Positions 49,114-60,000 of a DNA stretch of 64,000 nt are shown here, one piece after another. The position numbers and the translations under genes were made by a program. A model generated the notes under the pieces. It made no database searches. It was given only the letters and a program-made list of their open reading frames with translations, and had not been told where the DNA came from. Numbering within the stretch: position 1 is the first letter of the stretch; the number at the start of each line of letters is the position of its first letter. Location: the NCBI GenBank assembly GCA_012934845.2, contig WNNJ02003798.1, positions 62,001-126,000 of the forward strand, given 5' to 3'. This DNA comes from Pomphorhynchus laevis. Its lineage: Eukaryota; Acanthocephala; Palaeacanthocephala; Echinorhynchida; Pomphorhynchidae.

Positions 49114-49413
49114 CAGTCATGCATGACACAGGAATTATTTCGTCGTACTCATTCATTAGGGTATGGTTCTTGTTGTTATCTTTGCAAACCGGTAGTCCCA
49201 TCACATCACGAGTTCGGCTCGAAGCACAAGAGTCTGGCTCGAAGAGGCGTTTCCCGGGTTCACATGTTTCCTGGTGTCAACCATCAAATGTCGATATTGG
49301 GATCTGGTCAAGCGACGCTAGCATTGCTTTGGCGTTGCCTCTCATTATTGCAATAGAGATGCGCTGGTATAAATGCGAGATCGTCACGGCGTATCTGACT
49401 CCGCTTGTCCGGC
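49114..49413 (-). other. Probable 3' untranslated region of the adjacent retroelement
   Basis: GC content rises here to match the coding region that follows on the minus strand. No conserved frame was found, and the element's 3' terminus is not marked by a clear tail. Confidence 0.45.
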
Positions 49414-52266
49414 TTATGTTATTTGCAACCCGTTTAATGACACTGTTTCCCTCTTCATTCCATCCCCAAACGACTCCACTACAGTGGCTGAGAATATATA
49501 CCCCGCTGCTTCGACCCTGCTCTTGTACTTCCGGTCTTTAACATTAGCCGCGTACGATGTAGCGGCGGCGAGCTGTGCGTTAGCAGCTGAGCGACGGTAT
49601 GCCGTCTGTTGGGGGTGAGTGACTGCAAAGTCGATTGCATGGGGAGGATCCCCATAAAATAGGATGTCTGCCGGCCGTTCACGTAGGTCCGGGATAATAC
49701 CTCGCACTTCCAGAGCTACATCCATCCGGGCTGATTGTGCGGCTGCGAATACCACGTCACGAATAGCATTATGCCGCAGTCCTTGGTAACCCCCGTATTG
49801 GCATGTTAGCGAGTGCATGCCTTCCTTATCAGCTATGCGCATGCAGCGGCCGCACCTATAATCCTTTTCGTGTAAAGGAATCCCAAGCCACATGCGGACT
49901 AGAATACAGAACTGTGGGGGTGTTAATTCCGTTCCAGATGCCGCATTTGGTACAGCACTAAGCCAAGCCCCAGCTTTTGGACACGACACTGCATGTAGTC
50001 GGGCACGATCCATTTCGCTAGATGATTGTATAAGCTGTGTCGAGGCGAGATTTTCAATCATGCGTGAGGTTGATGATTGACCGCCCTCCGTAGACGGTAT
50101 GAAGTGAGATCCCACTGTGGTTCTAAGGGTGGCTAATGCCTCTGAATAGCCAGGAAAAAGTGTAGGATCCAGACTGTATTCTTCTCCGACCTGCATCACG
50201 CTATATATAAATGCGCTCTGGACATGCGCCGCATTGCATCTTAGGCCAAATCCACCCAGACGGATTGGGAATGCCATCTGTGATTTCGCTGCTTCGTGTA
50301 GTTGACACGCGCATATTTTCTGAAAGGCGCTGGCGATTTGTCTGTCGAATGACTGACAAAACGTTTTTGTTATCCTTGGATCAACTGAACGGAGAAGGTG
50401 GTTTATCCTGGACGAGGAAGCGCAGTGTTTGAGTAGGAGGTATCCGACTTGGGGGTCTGGCAGCTTGGCTACTGCATCGATTGTCTGGATTAGCGGTGGC
50501 AGAATCTCGTTTGTCAGGTGGGTTTCTATGAAGGACTCGTCACCGATGGGTATGCCTAACAAGTGCATGTTTCCAGAGGTGTTCTCCGAAACCACCTCGG
50601 ATAGTAGGGCCAAGCAAGAGCTTATGGCTTCAGGCGTGCCGATGACCTCTGTCTTTCGCCAGTTTAGCTGCAATTTAATCTCCTTGAAACTCGTGTCTAG
50701 CCAGCCGAGTGCGGATGCAATTGCCGAAGGCGTCCCGCCGACTATGCCATCGTCCAGGTACCACATGTTGAGGTTTATTCCAGGGATATGAGAAACGTGT
50801 TCAATCGTTTTTTTAATGGCCAACGCGAAGAGGAACGGGCCCAACGGGTCACCCTGCTGGACTCCTTCACATGAATTGAGAGGGTCCTGCGGGCCGAAAC
50901 GAAGGGGTGCCTTGCACTTGTATGAAAAGTCAAACCATGGCAAGAGCTCCGGGACGTTCTCTCGGACCGCCGCTCGTAAGTGCGCTCTGGACAATGAGTT
51001 GAAGGCGTTTGAAAGATCGATCTTTGCCCAGGCCCAGTTGTTGTCGTTGGCGTGAAGTTCGTGGATTCGTCGGATGTTGTGAACGATCCTTTCCACTGCG
51101 TTTAGGGTTGCTACCCCTAGTTGTGTTGGTTGTAGGAGACCAGCGAAACGTTTGCGGAGTTGGAGACATATGCATTTCGAGCAGAGACGGCGTAGAGTTT
51201 CGCCAACGGCAATTGGTCTTATACCCCCGTTCTTTTTGGGAAGTGTGACCAAGTTAGCACCGGCAATGTAAGGCGCCACTTCAGAGGGTGCTAGTCCCGC
51301 TAGAAGGTGGTTGACAAGGTGCGTCAGATTCTCTGCTAGCGAACCGCCGCTATTTGCTCGTAACATGTCCTGGAGATGCTCCGGTCTTAGCCCCAGGCAA
51401 CCTGGTCCCGACGCTGAAGGAAAAGAGTTGACCGCGGCAATGACGGTCTCGCGGCCTACAGATATAGACGAAATCGGATTGTTTGAAAGTCGTTCTATAA
51501 GATTAGGTGAGGATAGTGGCTGATCCCGCCAGATGCTGTATGTCAGGGGATGTAGTATTTGCAGTGCTGTCCGTGCTTGTGTAGATGGGCTGACTATTCC
51601 TCCTGAAACCAAACGCTGGAGTGCTTTACCGTAATTCCCATGCTTGGTCAGGTTGATACAAGCAATTTCTGAATTGCCGTTTAGTTGACGGTTTGCATAT
51701 TTGTGTGGCGTTTGTATCATGGATAGCACATCTGTTGAAGCGGTTGTCGCGTAGGCTCTTATTGATTCGCAAATGTGCTTCTCGAGCTTATATCGACCTT
51801 TGCATGTTGTGGGCATTGGGCCACTGAAGCATGATTTTGCGAAGAGCAGCAACTTTGTCCATGAACTGACATCTCCGATCTGCAGTGCATGTTTGATATT
51901 GTCACAGAAATAGGTGGCTGCTAGAACACGTGCTTTGTACGGAATGCGTATGACTGTTGTTGATTCTCTGCGCCAACATGATTGAAGACATGATAGACGG
52001 TTCGAAGCGTCGACTCGAGCGCTTGGAATTGCTAATGTTGGAGTTATGACTTCTGTGGTGGCTTCATTTGGTTGGACCTTGGACGCATTGTCGAAACAGC
52101 CGAATCCCTCGCCCGAACCTGCACACCTTGAACCTCTGAACTTATGAAAGCGGAAGCATCCATTAGTTGTCAAAACGATGTCCCTCTGGCAGATGCGACA
52201 GGGCCGCTTACCTCTGATAATATCATTTTGATCTTGCCCGTCGTACGCCATTGTGTTTGGTAACAT
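49414..52266 (-). CDS. Reverse transcriptase with restriction-like endonuclease (non-LTR retroelement protein), intact frame
   Basis: One unbroken frame, 964 codons if counted from 52308. The first ATG is at 52266 (950 codons) and another is at 52251; the frame is also open further upstream. Residues here are numbered from 52308. N-terminal C2HC finger C37-C40-H55-C62. Reverse transcriptase about 300-560: KIDLSNAFNSLSR, GVQQGDPLGPFLFA and YLDD near 517. C-terminal finger C819-C822-H832-C836. Then RPADILF (D881) and AIDFAVT (D893), the D-x(11)-D spacing of the R2-type restriction-like nuclease. There is no APE domain. This architecture belongs to site-specific R2-superclade LINEs; Utopia-like elements are my best guess, unverified. 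GC content is far above the surroundings. It should nick DNA and copy its RNA at the break. Confidence 0.85.
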   Translation of the reverse strand: MLPNTMAYDGQDQNDIIRGKRPCRICQRDIVLTTNGCFRFHKFRGSRCAGSGEGFGCFDNASKVQPNEATTEVITPTLAIPSARVDASNRLSCLQSCWRRESTTVIRIPYKARVLAATYFCDNIKHALQIGDVSSWTKLLLFAKSCFSGPMPTTCKGRYKLEKHICESIRAYATTASTDVLSMIQTPHKYANRQLNGNSEIACINLTKHGNYGKALQRLVSGGIVSPSTQARTALQILHPLTYSIWRDQPLSSPNLIERLSNNPISSISVGRETVIAAVNSFPSASGPGCLGLRPEHLQDMLRANSGGSLAENLTHLVNHLLAGLAPSEVAPYIAGANLVTLPKKNGGIRPIAVGETLRRLCSKCICLQLRKRFAGLLQPTQLGVATLNAVERIVHNIRRIHELHANDNNWAWAKIDLSNAFNSLSRAHLRAAVRENVPELLPWFDFSYKCKAPLRFGPQDPLNSCEGVQQGDPLGPFLFALAIKKTIEHVSHIPGINLNMWYLDDGIVGGTPSAIASALGWLDTSFKEIKLQLNWRKTEVIGTPEAISSCLALLSEVVSENTSGNMHLLGIPIGDESFIETHLTNEILPPLIQTIDAVAKLPDPQVGYLLLKHCASSSRINHLLRSVDPRITKTFCQSFDRQIASAFQKICACQLHEAAKSQMAFPIRLGGFGLRCNAAHVQSAFIYSVMQVGEEYSLDPTLFPGYSEALATLRTTVGSHFIPSTEGGQSSTSRMIENLASTQLIQSSSEMDRARLHAVSCPKAGAWLSAVPNAASGTELTPPQFCILVRMWLGIPLHEKDYRCGRCMRIADKEGMHSLTCQYGGYQGLRHNAIRDVVFAAAQSARMDVALEVRGIIPDLRERPADILFYGDPPHAIDFAVTHPQQTAYRRSAANAQLAAATSYAANVKDRKYKSRVEAAGYIFSATVVESFGDGMKRETVSLNGLQIT

Positions 52267-52335
52267 TGTAAGTAAGTTTGCAATTGCCAAGAGTCGTAGA
52301 GTCGGCAAGTGTGAGCGAGCCGCCGGTTGATTGTA

Positions 52336-53140
52336 GATTTTGTATGTATTTTAGATTGTAAGATGTTGTAATTGTAAGTAATGTATTTACTTTAGATTGT
52401 AAGTAACTTTAATCAACAATTTAATATTTAATTCTCATTTTGTATTTTAGAGGAGAAATTGAATTAATTTCATTATTAGACAACGTTTGTTGTCAACAAA
52501 ATTATAAGACTAAAACTAATATCGTAGGCAATGGAAAAAGAAGAGAACTATAGTAAGAAATTCTGTTTAAATCTTTGCTATTTACATACTGATTTATGGT
52601 ACATCCAGTTTAAGTTTTTGAAGTTTGTATAATTGTAACTATCTCTGTATATAGAGATGATATTTTCATGCTACTATTTACGTAGAAACTTTCGTCACAA
52701 AACATTAATAATATTTAATTATGCTGCTACTAATTGTATTTTACAAAGATGTTAATGTTTTTGCTTTAAACAATTAGATAATACGACACCCATATTTCGT
52801 CTTCATACTCACCTATAATGTTGCCAAGGATATAATTTCTAAATCCAAAATAAATATGCCATCTTGAAACAGGTTAACTAAACGATTTTACGTATTAAAA
52901 ATATTAATATAAGGTTTGATTTTAATAAATCACGACTTTATAATTTTCTTTCTTCTGTTCTACCTAAATTCCTTTCGGAATGCATTTATTTAGATCAGTG
53001 ATTTAATATTTGATCACTTAACTAAAGCTACTTACTGAATGTAGTTATAATATAATTAATTATATTAATATTTGTAATTAATTATCATATAATTAATAAT
53101 TAAAACTTTAAATATCATACAATATATTTTTACATAGTTT
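52336..53140. other. AT-rich spacer between two related retroelements
   Basis: It holds short repeats of TTTAGATTGTAAGTAA (52345-52400) and the right arm (52721-52849) of the dispersed repeat first seen at 48471-48583. Nothing coding. Confidence 0.5.
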
Positions 53141-53144
53141 GCAA

Positions 53145-55165
53145 TCAAGTTCATAAGATTGACAATGTCCTGACTTCGGCGGCCTCCAAAAAACAGGCGG
53201 CTTTGCACCGCACAATTGCTTCACTGATTCCTTGCATGAGCCAGAACGATGACCGCTTGTCATCAGTCGCCCGAACCAGCCTATTTCTTAGCTTTTCGTG
53301 AAATAACGCTACGCGTGAGCCCACAGCACCAAGCGTCTCGGTCGCCAATGGTACAAACCCGTAATCGCAGATATCGATATCTCTTTTTTTTTGATTTTTT
53401 CTTGCCTCTGCGTCAATGACGACGGCACTGACTACTGTCACAGCTTGAGATTGGTAGGTCGGCGCCTGGGTATTGGAACAGGTAAAGTCCCATATCAGAA
53501 TACGGCTGGATTGCAACCGGATGATATTCGATCTATCTTGGCGCTTTCCATCGATTCTTGAGATGCCAATCGGTTCTCATCTTGATGAGACGCCTGCTGT
53601 TGCAAGGACCATCCGGATTATCTCGTTTACTCCGGTGTGACGAATGTGTCTCGCCCATGTGTGCCGGCAATCCAGAGGCTGCGTACTTCCCAACTAACCT
53701 CTTTTCCACATATTCAAGAAAAGGCTTGTCTTGAGAGGACCCAAAGTCTGTCCATCCGATTACGACAAAGGTGATTATCAAGACGAATGCCAACATCTGT
53801 GATGGATAACACCTCCAGAAATGGCCAGCTTACTTCGACGGCACTGCCAACAACCTACTACGCGTTTTCGGTGTCTCGGTGTCTCGTAGTAAACGGTCCT
53901 CGATCGCTCTGTAAAATTTCGTGATCAATTATTTTTATATAAACGGATCCAATGAATTTATGGTTATGTACTCAGCAACCCAATGGGCGGTAGCATCGTG
54001 GTACTCGTCGTTTAGCGAAGTTGAATCATCAACACTACTTCTAAGAAGTAGTATCCGAATCAAATCGTTACCAATCAACCGAATCTCAGTTCGGGCAAGT
54101 TCGTCTATGGCCTGGTCAAGCGCAGTGTCAATATTAAACTCGTAGTTGCCAATCGGGGAACTTGACAAATGGGCGTCTTCATTTTTTACTTTTCTACATC
54201 CTGGGAGAGCGTCTATAATAGATCTGGTCACATACTTATCGGTTGCGGTGATCTCGCACTTTGTGAAGTTCAGCAAAATCCCCGTATCAGCTCCCAGTTC
54301 CTAGATGATGGCGATGTCAGATATCAATGTATCGTCTAATCCCCTTTGAATGATGATGAAATTCAAATATTAACTCATCGTGTGCACCATTTTATAGACT
54401 GCGAGACAGAACAAGAGTGGGTTCAGCCGGTCGCTCTGCTGAACTTCTTCGCTGAATGATATAATCTTATCCTCAAAAAAACAGATGATTTGACTTGTTG
54501 TAACATAACCCAACGAGCGGAAGAATTGCTGGAACATCCCGCGCTATTCTGTCGAGGATAACATCGCGCTTTACGCTATTGAACGCATTTCGGAAGTCCA
54601 GCTTCAGCAGTGCATAGTCAGAACCAGCCTTATCCATCAAAAACGTTAGCGCGGCGTGGATAGCAGCTTCGATGCCAAGTGGGACGCCAACTTCCCCCTA
54701 GCTGAACGAACAAGTGTCCATCCACGAAACTCCTTGATGCGAAATGGCAAGCAAACTTCGCAGCTATGCGTATGCTCTACCGACTGCGATCAGCCGAGCG
54801 CCCCCAGTATTTATTTCCAAAAGCGAGCGGCCTGGCCTACACACTATTGGAGCTACACTATCAAGTACACTGCCGAACAGAATCAACGACACCAGACCTA
54901 GTAACCCTTTTGTGAGGTGATCTGCTGCAGCTCCAGAGGAATAACCTATGTGATTCTTCTGATGGGACGGGCTTAAGCCATCTGTCCCCTGTCCGAAGAA
55001 GGTAGAAAAAGACCGTAAAACTGTTCGAAGCGAATCAACCGGCACTGCCGGTATTTCCACGCCCATCCTTGATAATGAAGAATTTTTGAGTGAATCACCG
55101 TGTTGGATGCAGCTACTGTAGCGATTTAACTGTAGCTGTGTCGCAGGGAAGAAGAGTGGCATATG
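53145..55165 (-). mobile_element. Decayed relative of the R2-superclade element
   Basis: Minus-strand pieces in order: 54764-55162 (GARLIAVGRAYA, the block before the reverse transcriptase core); the core near 54410-54640 by translation (LKLDF.NAFNSVKRDVI and a Q-Q-S-D-R-L-N-P-L-L-F-C-L variant of QQGDPLGP); 53935-54276 (LNFTKCEITATD, SSPIGNYEFNID); and 53151-53516 (ILIWDFTCSNTQAPTY, DYGFVPLATETLGAVGS). The last is the nuclease tail in which W-D-x-T carries the catalytic aspartate. The active-site loop of the reverse transcriptase is damaged, and at least five frame changes are needed to follow it. It comes from a family related to, but distinct from, the intact gene at 49.4 kb. Confidence 0.7.
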
Positions 55166-55173
55166 AACACAAT

Positions 55174-55207
55174 GTTCGTAGCGCCATTTAAAAATGGCGC
55201 TACGGAC
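55174..55207. repeat. 16-bp hairpin at the 5' edge of the decayed element
   Basis: GTTCGTAGCGCCATTT pairs with AAATGGCGCTACGGAC at 15 of 16 positions around a 2-base loop. It sits just outside the last recognisable coding block, so it may mark the element's 5' terminus. Confidence 0.85.
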
Positions 55208-55930
55208 AAATTCTAATATTCAAAATATATAACTATTGTATAATATTCAAATAATATAAATATAAATATAATATTATATAAATAATATGCACTTTATTAA
55301 GTTTTCTTACTTGAAAAAGCTCGAGAAAATAATTTATTGATAAGAATTGCGCGTTCAGCCGAATGTTTTGAATTTAATTTCTAGTGAAAGATTCGCCGAA
55401 ACCAAATTTTGCCGGAACGTAATTTTTCTACAAATAAAATTGCCCGAATGAAATTTTAAATTTCGTTTTCAGCCCAAGTCAGCATTTATATTTAGATCAT
55501 CTTAATGGCGTTGCGATAATTAATTCATTAAATACTCCAGGTAAAGATTTTCTTGCCAATAGTTCGAACATTTGAAATATTTAGCCGATTATTTACCGTA
55601 AGTTCAATCCTGACAATTTAATCAAAGTTTACTGTTATTGCCGTAAGAATTCTAGGAATGACGATATTCGCCACAATGACTTGGTTCGTGTTCTACTCTA
55701 GTTTTATCAAAATTAATTTTAATGAATAAATTAAATTTAGCTTTTAAATATTCTTCAAATCATGTCTTGGGATTTTACGAGAATAAAAAACAAATCAACT
55801 TTATTGCCAATTCAATTGACCACTTCAGACAAAAGTTTCCGAATTTACATACAGAATTGTTCTGAAATTCTTAGCCATAAGTTTATTCAGATTATTAAAA
55901 CAATTTCTAAATAACTATGACTTAAAATTT
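55208..55930. other. AT-rich spacer, nothing recognised
   Basis: No open frame, repeat or RNA gene seen. Confidence 0.5.
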
Positions 55931-55934
55931 TAGT

Positions 55935-56212
55935 TATAGAATAGAATAGAATTTATTTAGAGTGGCCGTTATGGTAAAATAGAACCATTTACAGGCCCAC
56001 TATAAAAATTAAAAGACAAGTTTATATCCGTGATTACCGTTGTGACGGGGGACGAAAAGCGAGCAGGAGCGATGACTTATGGAGAGACCAGTCGTCATAT
56101 CGGATGCGCTATCAGGAAGATATAGATAAGGAGGGTTGTTCCGCAATTTGATTTGCCATGCAAGTGTGAGAATTTGAGAGCTTATGCCGCTCGGAATGTC
56201 GAGCCGCATAAT
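55935..56212 (-). mobile_element. LINE 3' end with (ATTCT)n tail
   Basis: The minus frame 56009-56209 ends a LINE-like C-terminus (RLDIPSGISSQILTLAWQIK). It is followed by a short untranslated part and a tail of AATAAATTCTATTCTATTCT, a simple-repeat end typical of non-LTR retrotransposons. The rest of the element is absent (5' truncation). Confidence 0.55.
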
Positions 56213-57009
56213 AGTTAATTGCTAAAGTTAAATTAAAGGATATTTATTTTATGAGAAGATCCTAAAAATAAAAACGGTTAGTTGTGTGATACAGTATAAT
56301 GCTTTATTAAATTCTAAATTAAAAGAAGTGTGAAGATTAAACGTGCTTTAATGGCTTCACTACATCTGATATAATCGAACTAGATAATAAATAATATATA
56401 CAGCATTCTATATAAAAAAATGTATCTGAGAGAAGATTGTTCATAGAAATTAAAATATTATTAAAATATAGTATAATATAATATATTTTATATTTAATAT
56501 TTATAAATATTAAGGACCCTGTTGAAGGTCCTTCATCTGTTTACGACAAATTGCAATCCAAATCTTTGAATGTCAAATAAATTCCATATTCAGTTCTAAT
56601 ATAAATTTTATATTAAAATTAATACAAATGTTGGATTGATATTTTTTATATTTTCGTAAATACTAGGAAAATAGATTTTAAAAATAAAAGTTGTATTTTG
56701 TAAATATAAGATATTTATCAAAGATGTTCATTGTCCTAAAAATATTTTTTGTTCAAAGAACAAAATAATAATACACTGAGCAGAAACGAGTGTACTTATG
56801 TAATCGAAAAAATATAAAAATATATTTATATTACAAAAAATATATATTTATCATTAAGTTGACAATGACATCTATCTTAAAGTATATTTTCAGTAATAAA
56901 CTTACCGCTTTTCGTGATTCATATTATTCAACTATTAAAAAAGATCATTTTGTGGTTGATTTCAAATATTTGATTTGAATTTTTTACGTTCGTAGATACA
57001 CAAATACAG
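56213..57009. other. AT-rich spacer upstream of the coiled-coil exons
   Basis: A 62-codon plus frame at 56790-56978 has no recognisable family. No promoter element could be assigned. Confidence 0.4.
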
Positions 57010-60000
57010 AGATCTTCGAACAAGATATGAAAATTTGCAAATAGTTTGTGAGCGACAAAGCGAGCAGATTTTAAAGTATCGCTTAAGGCCTATCATGCCC
57101 AATCCAGAATATCAGACAGTGTCAACTCAGGTAATTTTTTTGTATAGCAAATTGAGAGAATATAATTCGTTGTATGTATTTTTAAAGCCATGGGAAAAGA
57201 CATTAAAAAAACATTGAAATACATCAACATTGGCATAGATCAAATCGTTTCTTAACTTTTCATAATGTCCATGCTTGTGCTCAAGTTGCAGTTGTGAACA
57301 TATTTCAGGTCTAAAAGCTGCTATTTGCTTAACATAGCGCCATTTGAATTATCCTAGGTAAGATCTTTCCATGCGAAAATATAGGAAACAGCATGACCTT
57401 CAAATAATGTGCGGATCGGTGAAACCCTATCAAATCTAGGTGGAGAGATCTACCCGCTGCCATTGTTATATCCGTGACTTTCATGACTAGATGATATGTA
57501 CATGATCTGTAAATTATTTTGAAATAATTTACAGATGTCAGTGCAAAATTCCAAGCATGCACCATTTGATGATATCTTAACATTATGGTATAAACGGACA
57601 CCTTTCTAAATATTATTATTTTTGACTTATTCATATATACAACTAATTTATTTGCTCCACAGAAAGCATTCATTCAACATTAGTGCTGTGCCATATTGAT
57701 TTAAAGCGAGGATGGCAAGGTCATCATAATATACTATCAAATTTACTCTAGACAATGATTGATTAAACATAGTGTAAGTCTAGGTGGATAGCTCCTCCAA
57801 AAAGAGAAAATAACTGAGTATTGAATCACCAGACAAGACTTAGCTATATTTTACAAATAAGTCAAAATATTTTAGGCAATCAAACACTTGCAACTCCTAC
57901 CTTGCGTTGTAGTTTCATCAACTAAGATGTTTGCTATTTATTAAGTCAAATACTTATTCGAAACGGTAAAATGGCATTCGTTACACTATTACGCCAAAAG
58001 GTTATTGATAAAATATATAGGTTATTGTCTATAGTTTATATAGGTTATTGTATCGTTCTGATTGTACCATTCTGATTGTAATCATTCTGATTGTATCAAT
58101 AACCTTTAGGCTTAGGTGATTGCTGCAATGTTGCACCATTAAACGAAGAATTATCCTTACGCCATGTAATTTAAGTATACCTGAGATATTAAAAGAGATA
58201 CGTGACTTGTTTTCAAGAAATATTCTGAGGGATTTCTTGATTTACTAAGTGCGGAGGATCAACATCAAAACGTGGTTACAACACTACAACGTTGATAGGC
58301 AAACATCTACCAAATTAATAATACTAATTCACAGGTCGTTAAGCTGCAATAGGGATAGTGATTTCAAATAAATGCAAGTTCGAGCATGTAAGAGCTGTTG
58401 CCGTATACATAAACATTATTTACAAATATAGGCGAATTCTCGTGTATGGAACATTATCCTATTTGAGCAAAACTTTCCATAAAAACCGTCAAGAGAAAAT
58501 CTCATTATACATGCTCGCTTTGTTTGATTAGCAAAAGTATTAGTAATTTTTTGAAAATGCTAACAGATGTTAGTGAAATATCAAATAAAATGTTCATTCT
58601 TTCTTTGATCCAGCTCCAATAATTGTTTATCAATAATGGATCATTATCAACTATTTTAAATAATTTTAATTATTACGTAAATTTGAAAGGTTTAATTAAT
58701 TGCTGTATTATACTTGAAAAGCGAAAAATAATTAACTAGATGATCTTCAGTATAAGGGGAAGAAATTTCGATGTATACTAATAAGCCCGTCACTTTATAT
58801 CTTAGCATATTTAGTATAGATACTTTAGTAAATATTTACTTAGACATTTAAAGTTAACTACTATTGTATTGTATTTCAGACTTGCGATATTTCAGAGGTA
58901 TTCGAGATTTATTCTATTTAAGGTATTAAAATTATTTTTATTTTTATTGTATTTGATATTTTGTAGTCACGCTAATCTTTTAAAATTGAAGGATGAATCA
59001 TCAATCCCCGGATTTCTTTCTAGGGAAAAGCTGGAGGTACAGTTTTCTTTAAAGCATCGTTTTTATATTTTTTAAATCGATTAACCGATCAAAATGTCGA
59101 TTTTAAAGTTGCAAACTTTATATCTTTTGATCGATTAACCGATCAAAATTCTGATTTTAAAGTTGCCAACTGTTTAGCTACGATCGATTAACCAATCAAA
59201 ATGGGTTGATTAACTAGCGGTTTACGTAGCTATTTTATTTAAGTAAAAAATAACACATTATTCAAAATTACGAGTTTTTATCAATTATAATTTTATTTGT
59301 ATTGATTTAATTATTTTTATTATTTTACTATTTCAGTAAAACATTTAATATTGCCATAAATAAATTATCTAAATTATTAGATGTATTATAACTTATAATT
59401 TTATATTAACCACTATTTTATAATTAACATTCAATCATAATTTTAATGATTTTAAATTTTAAAATGAGCATATTGTCCAATCTTATCAAATTTATTATAT
59501 TTTATTTATGCCAAAATCACCATTTATTTATGTTTGAATAAATGGTGATTTATTTCAAGCGGCTGGTAACTGCTTGAAAATATAACGCTCCAGAACCAGC
59601 TACTCTGTGATCAGTGATATAATTCAAAAAGTATAGTGTTAGTACATTTTCAGCTAGGTCAGAAAGTAAACTTGTTGTGAACGAATTTAAATTGTTTTAA
59701 ATTTTTTGTTTCATTTGAGAATTAGTTTAATTTCTAACATAAAAATGTATATTTAAAAGATATTGATGTATAGTAAATACATTTTAAATATATATAAAAT
59801 AAAATTTATTCAAAACTCTCAACACCATAACCCAAGTTACGGCTACGGGGTTTTACTCGTAGCCTACAACTCGAGTTTTAACTTGCAGCCTAAAACTCTC
59901 GTACGAGTTTTAACTTGCAGCCTAAAACTCTCGTACGAGTTTTAACTTTCGTATTTCGTTGTGAAACTCGCGATCAACGACATCTCATTATTTTGAAATT

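Larger units (their letters stand above)
49020..52335 (-). mobile_element. R2-superclade non-LTR retrotransposon (Utopia-like?), apparently intact ORF
   Basis: Extent estimated from the GC-rich block around the 950-964-codon frame. The 5' side fades into AT-rich TTTAGATTGTAAG repeats near 52345-52400. I found no target duplication, LTR or poly-A tail, as is usual for elements of this class. The left limit overlaps the broken LIM copy, so the boundary there is uncertain. Confidence 0.55.

Noticed and set aside
49560-51523. Plus-strand open frames opposite the large reverse transcriptase gene
   Set aside because: They mirror codon structure of the minus-strand gene and show no family motif of their own.
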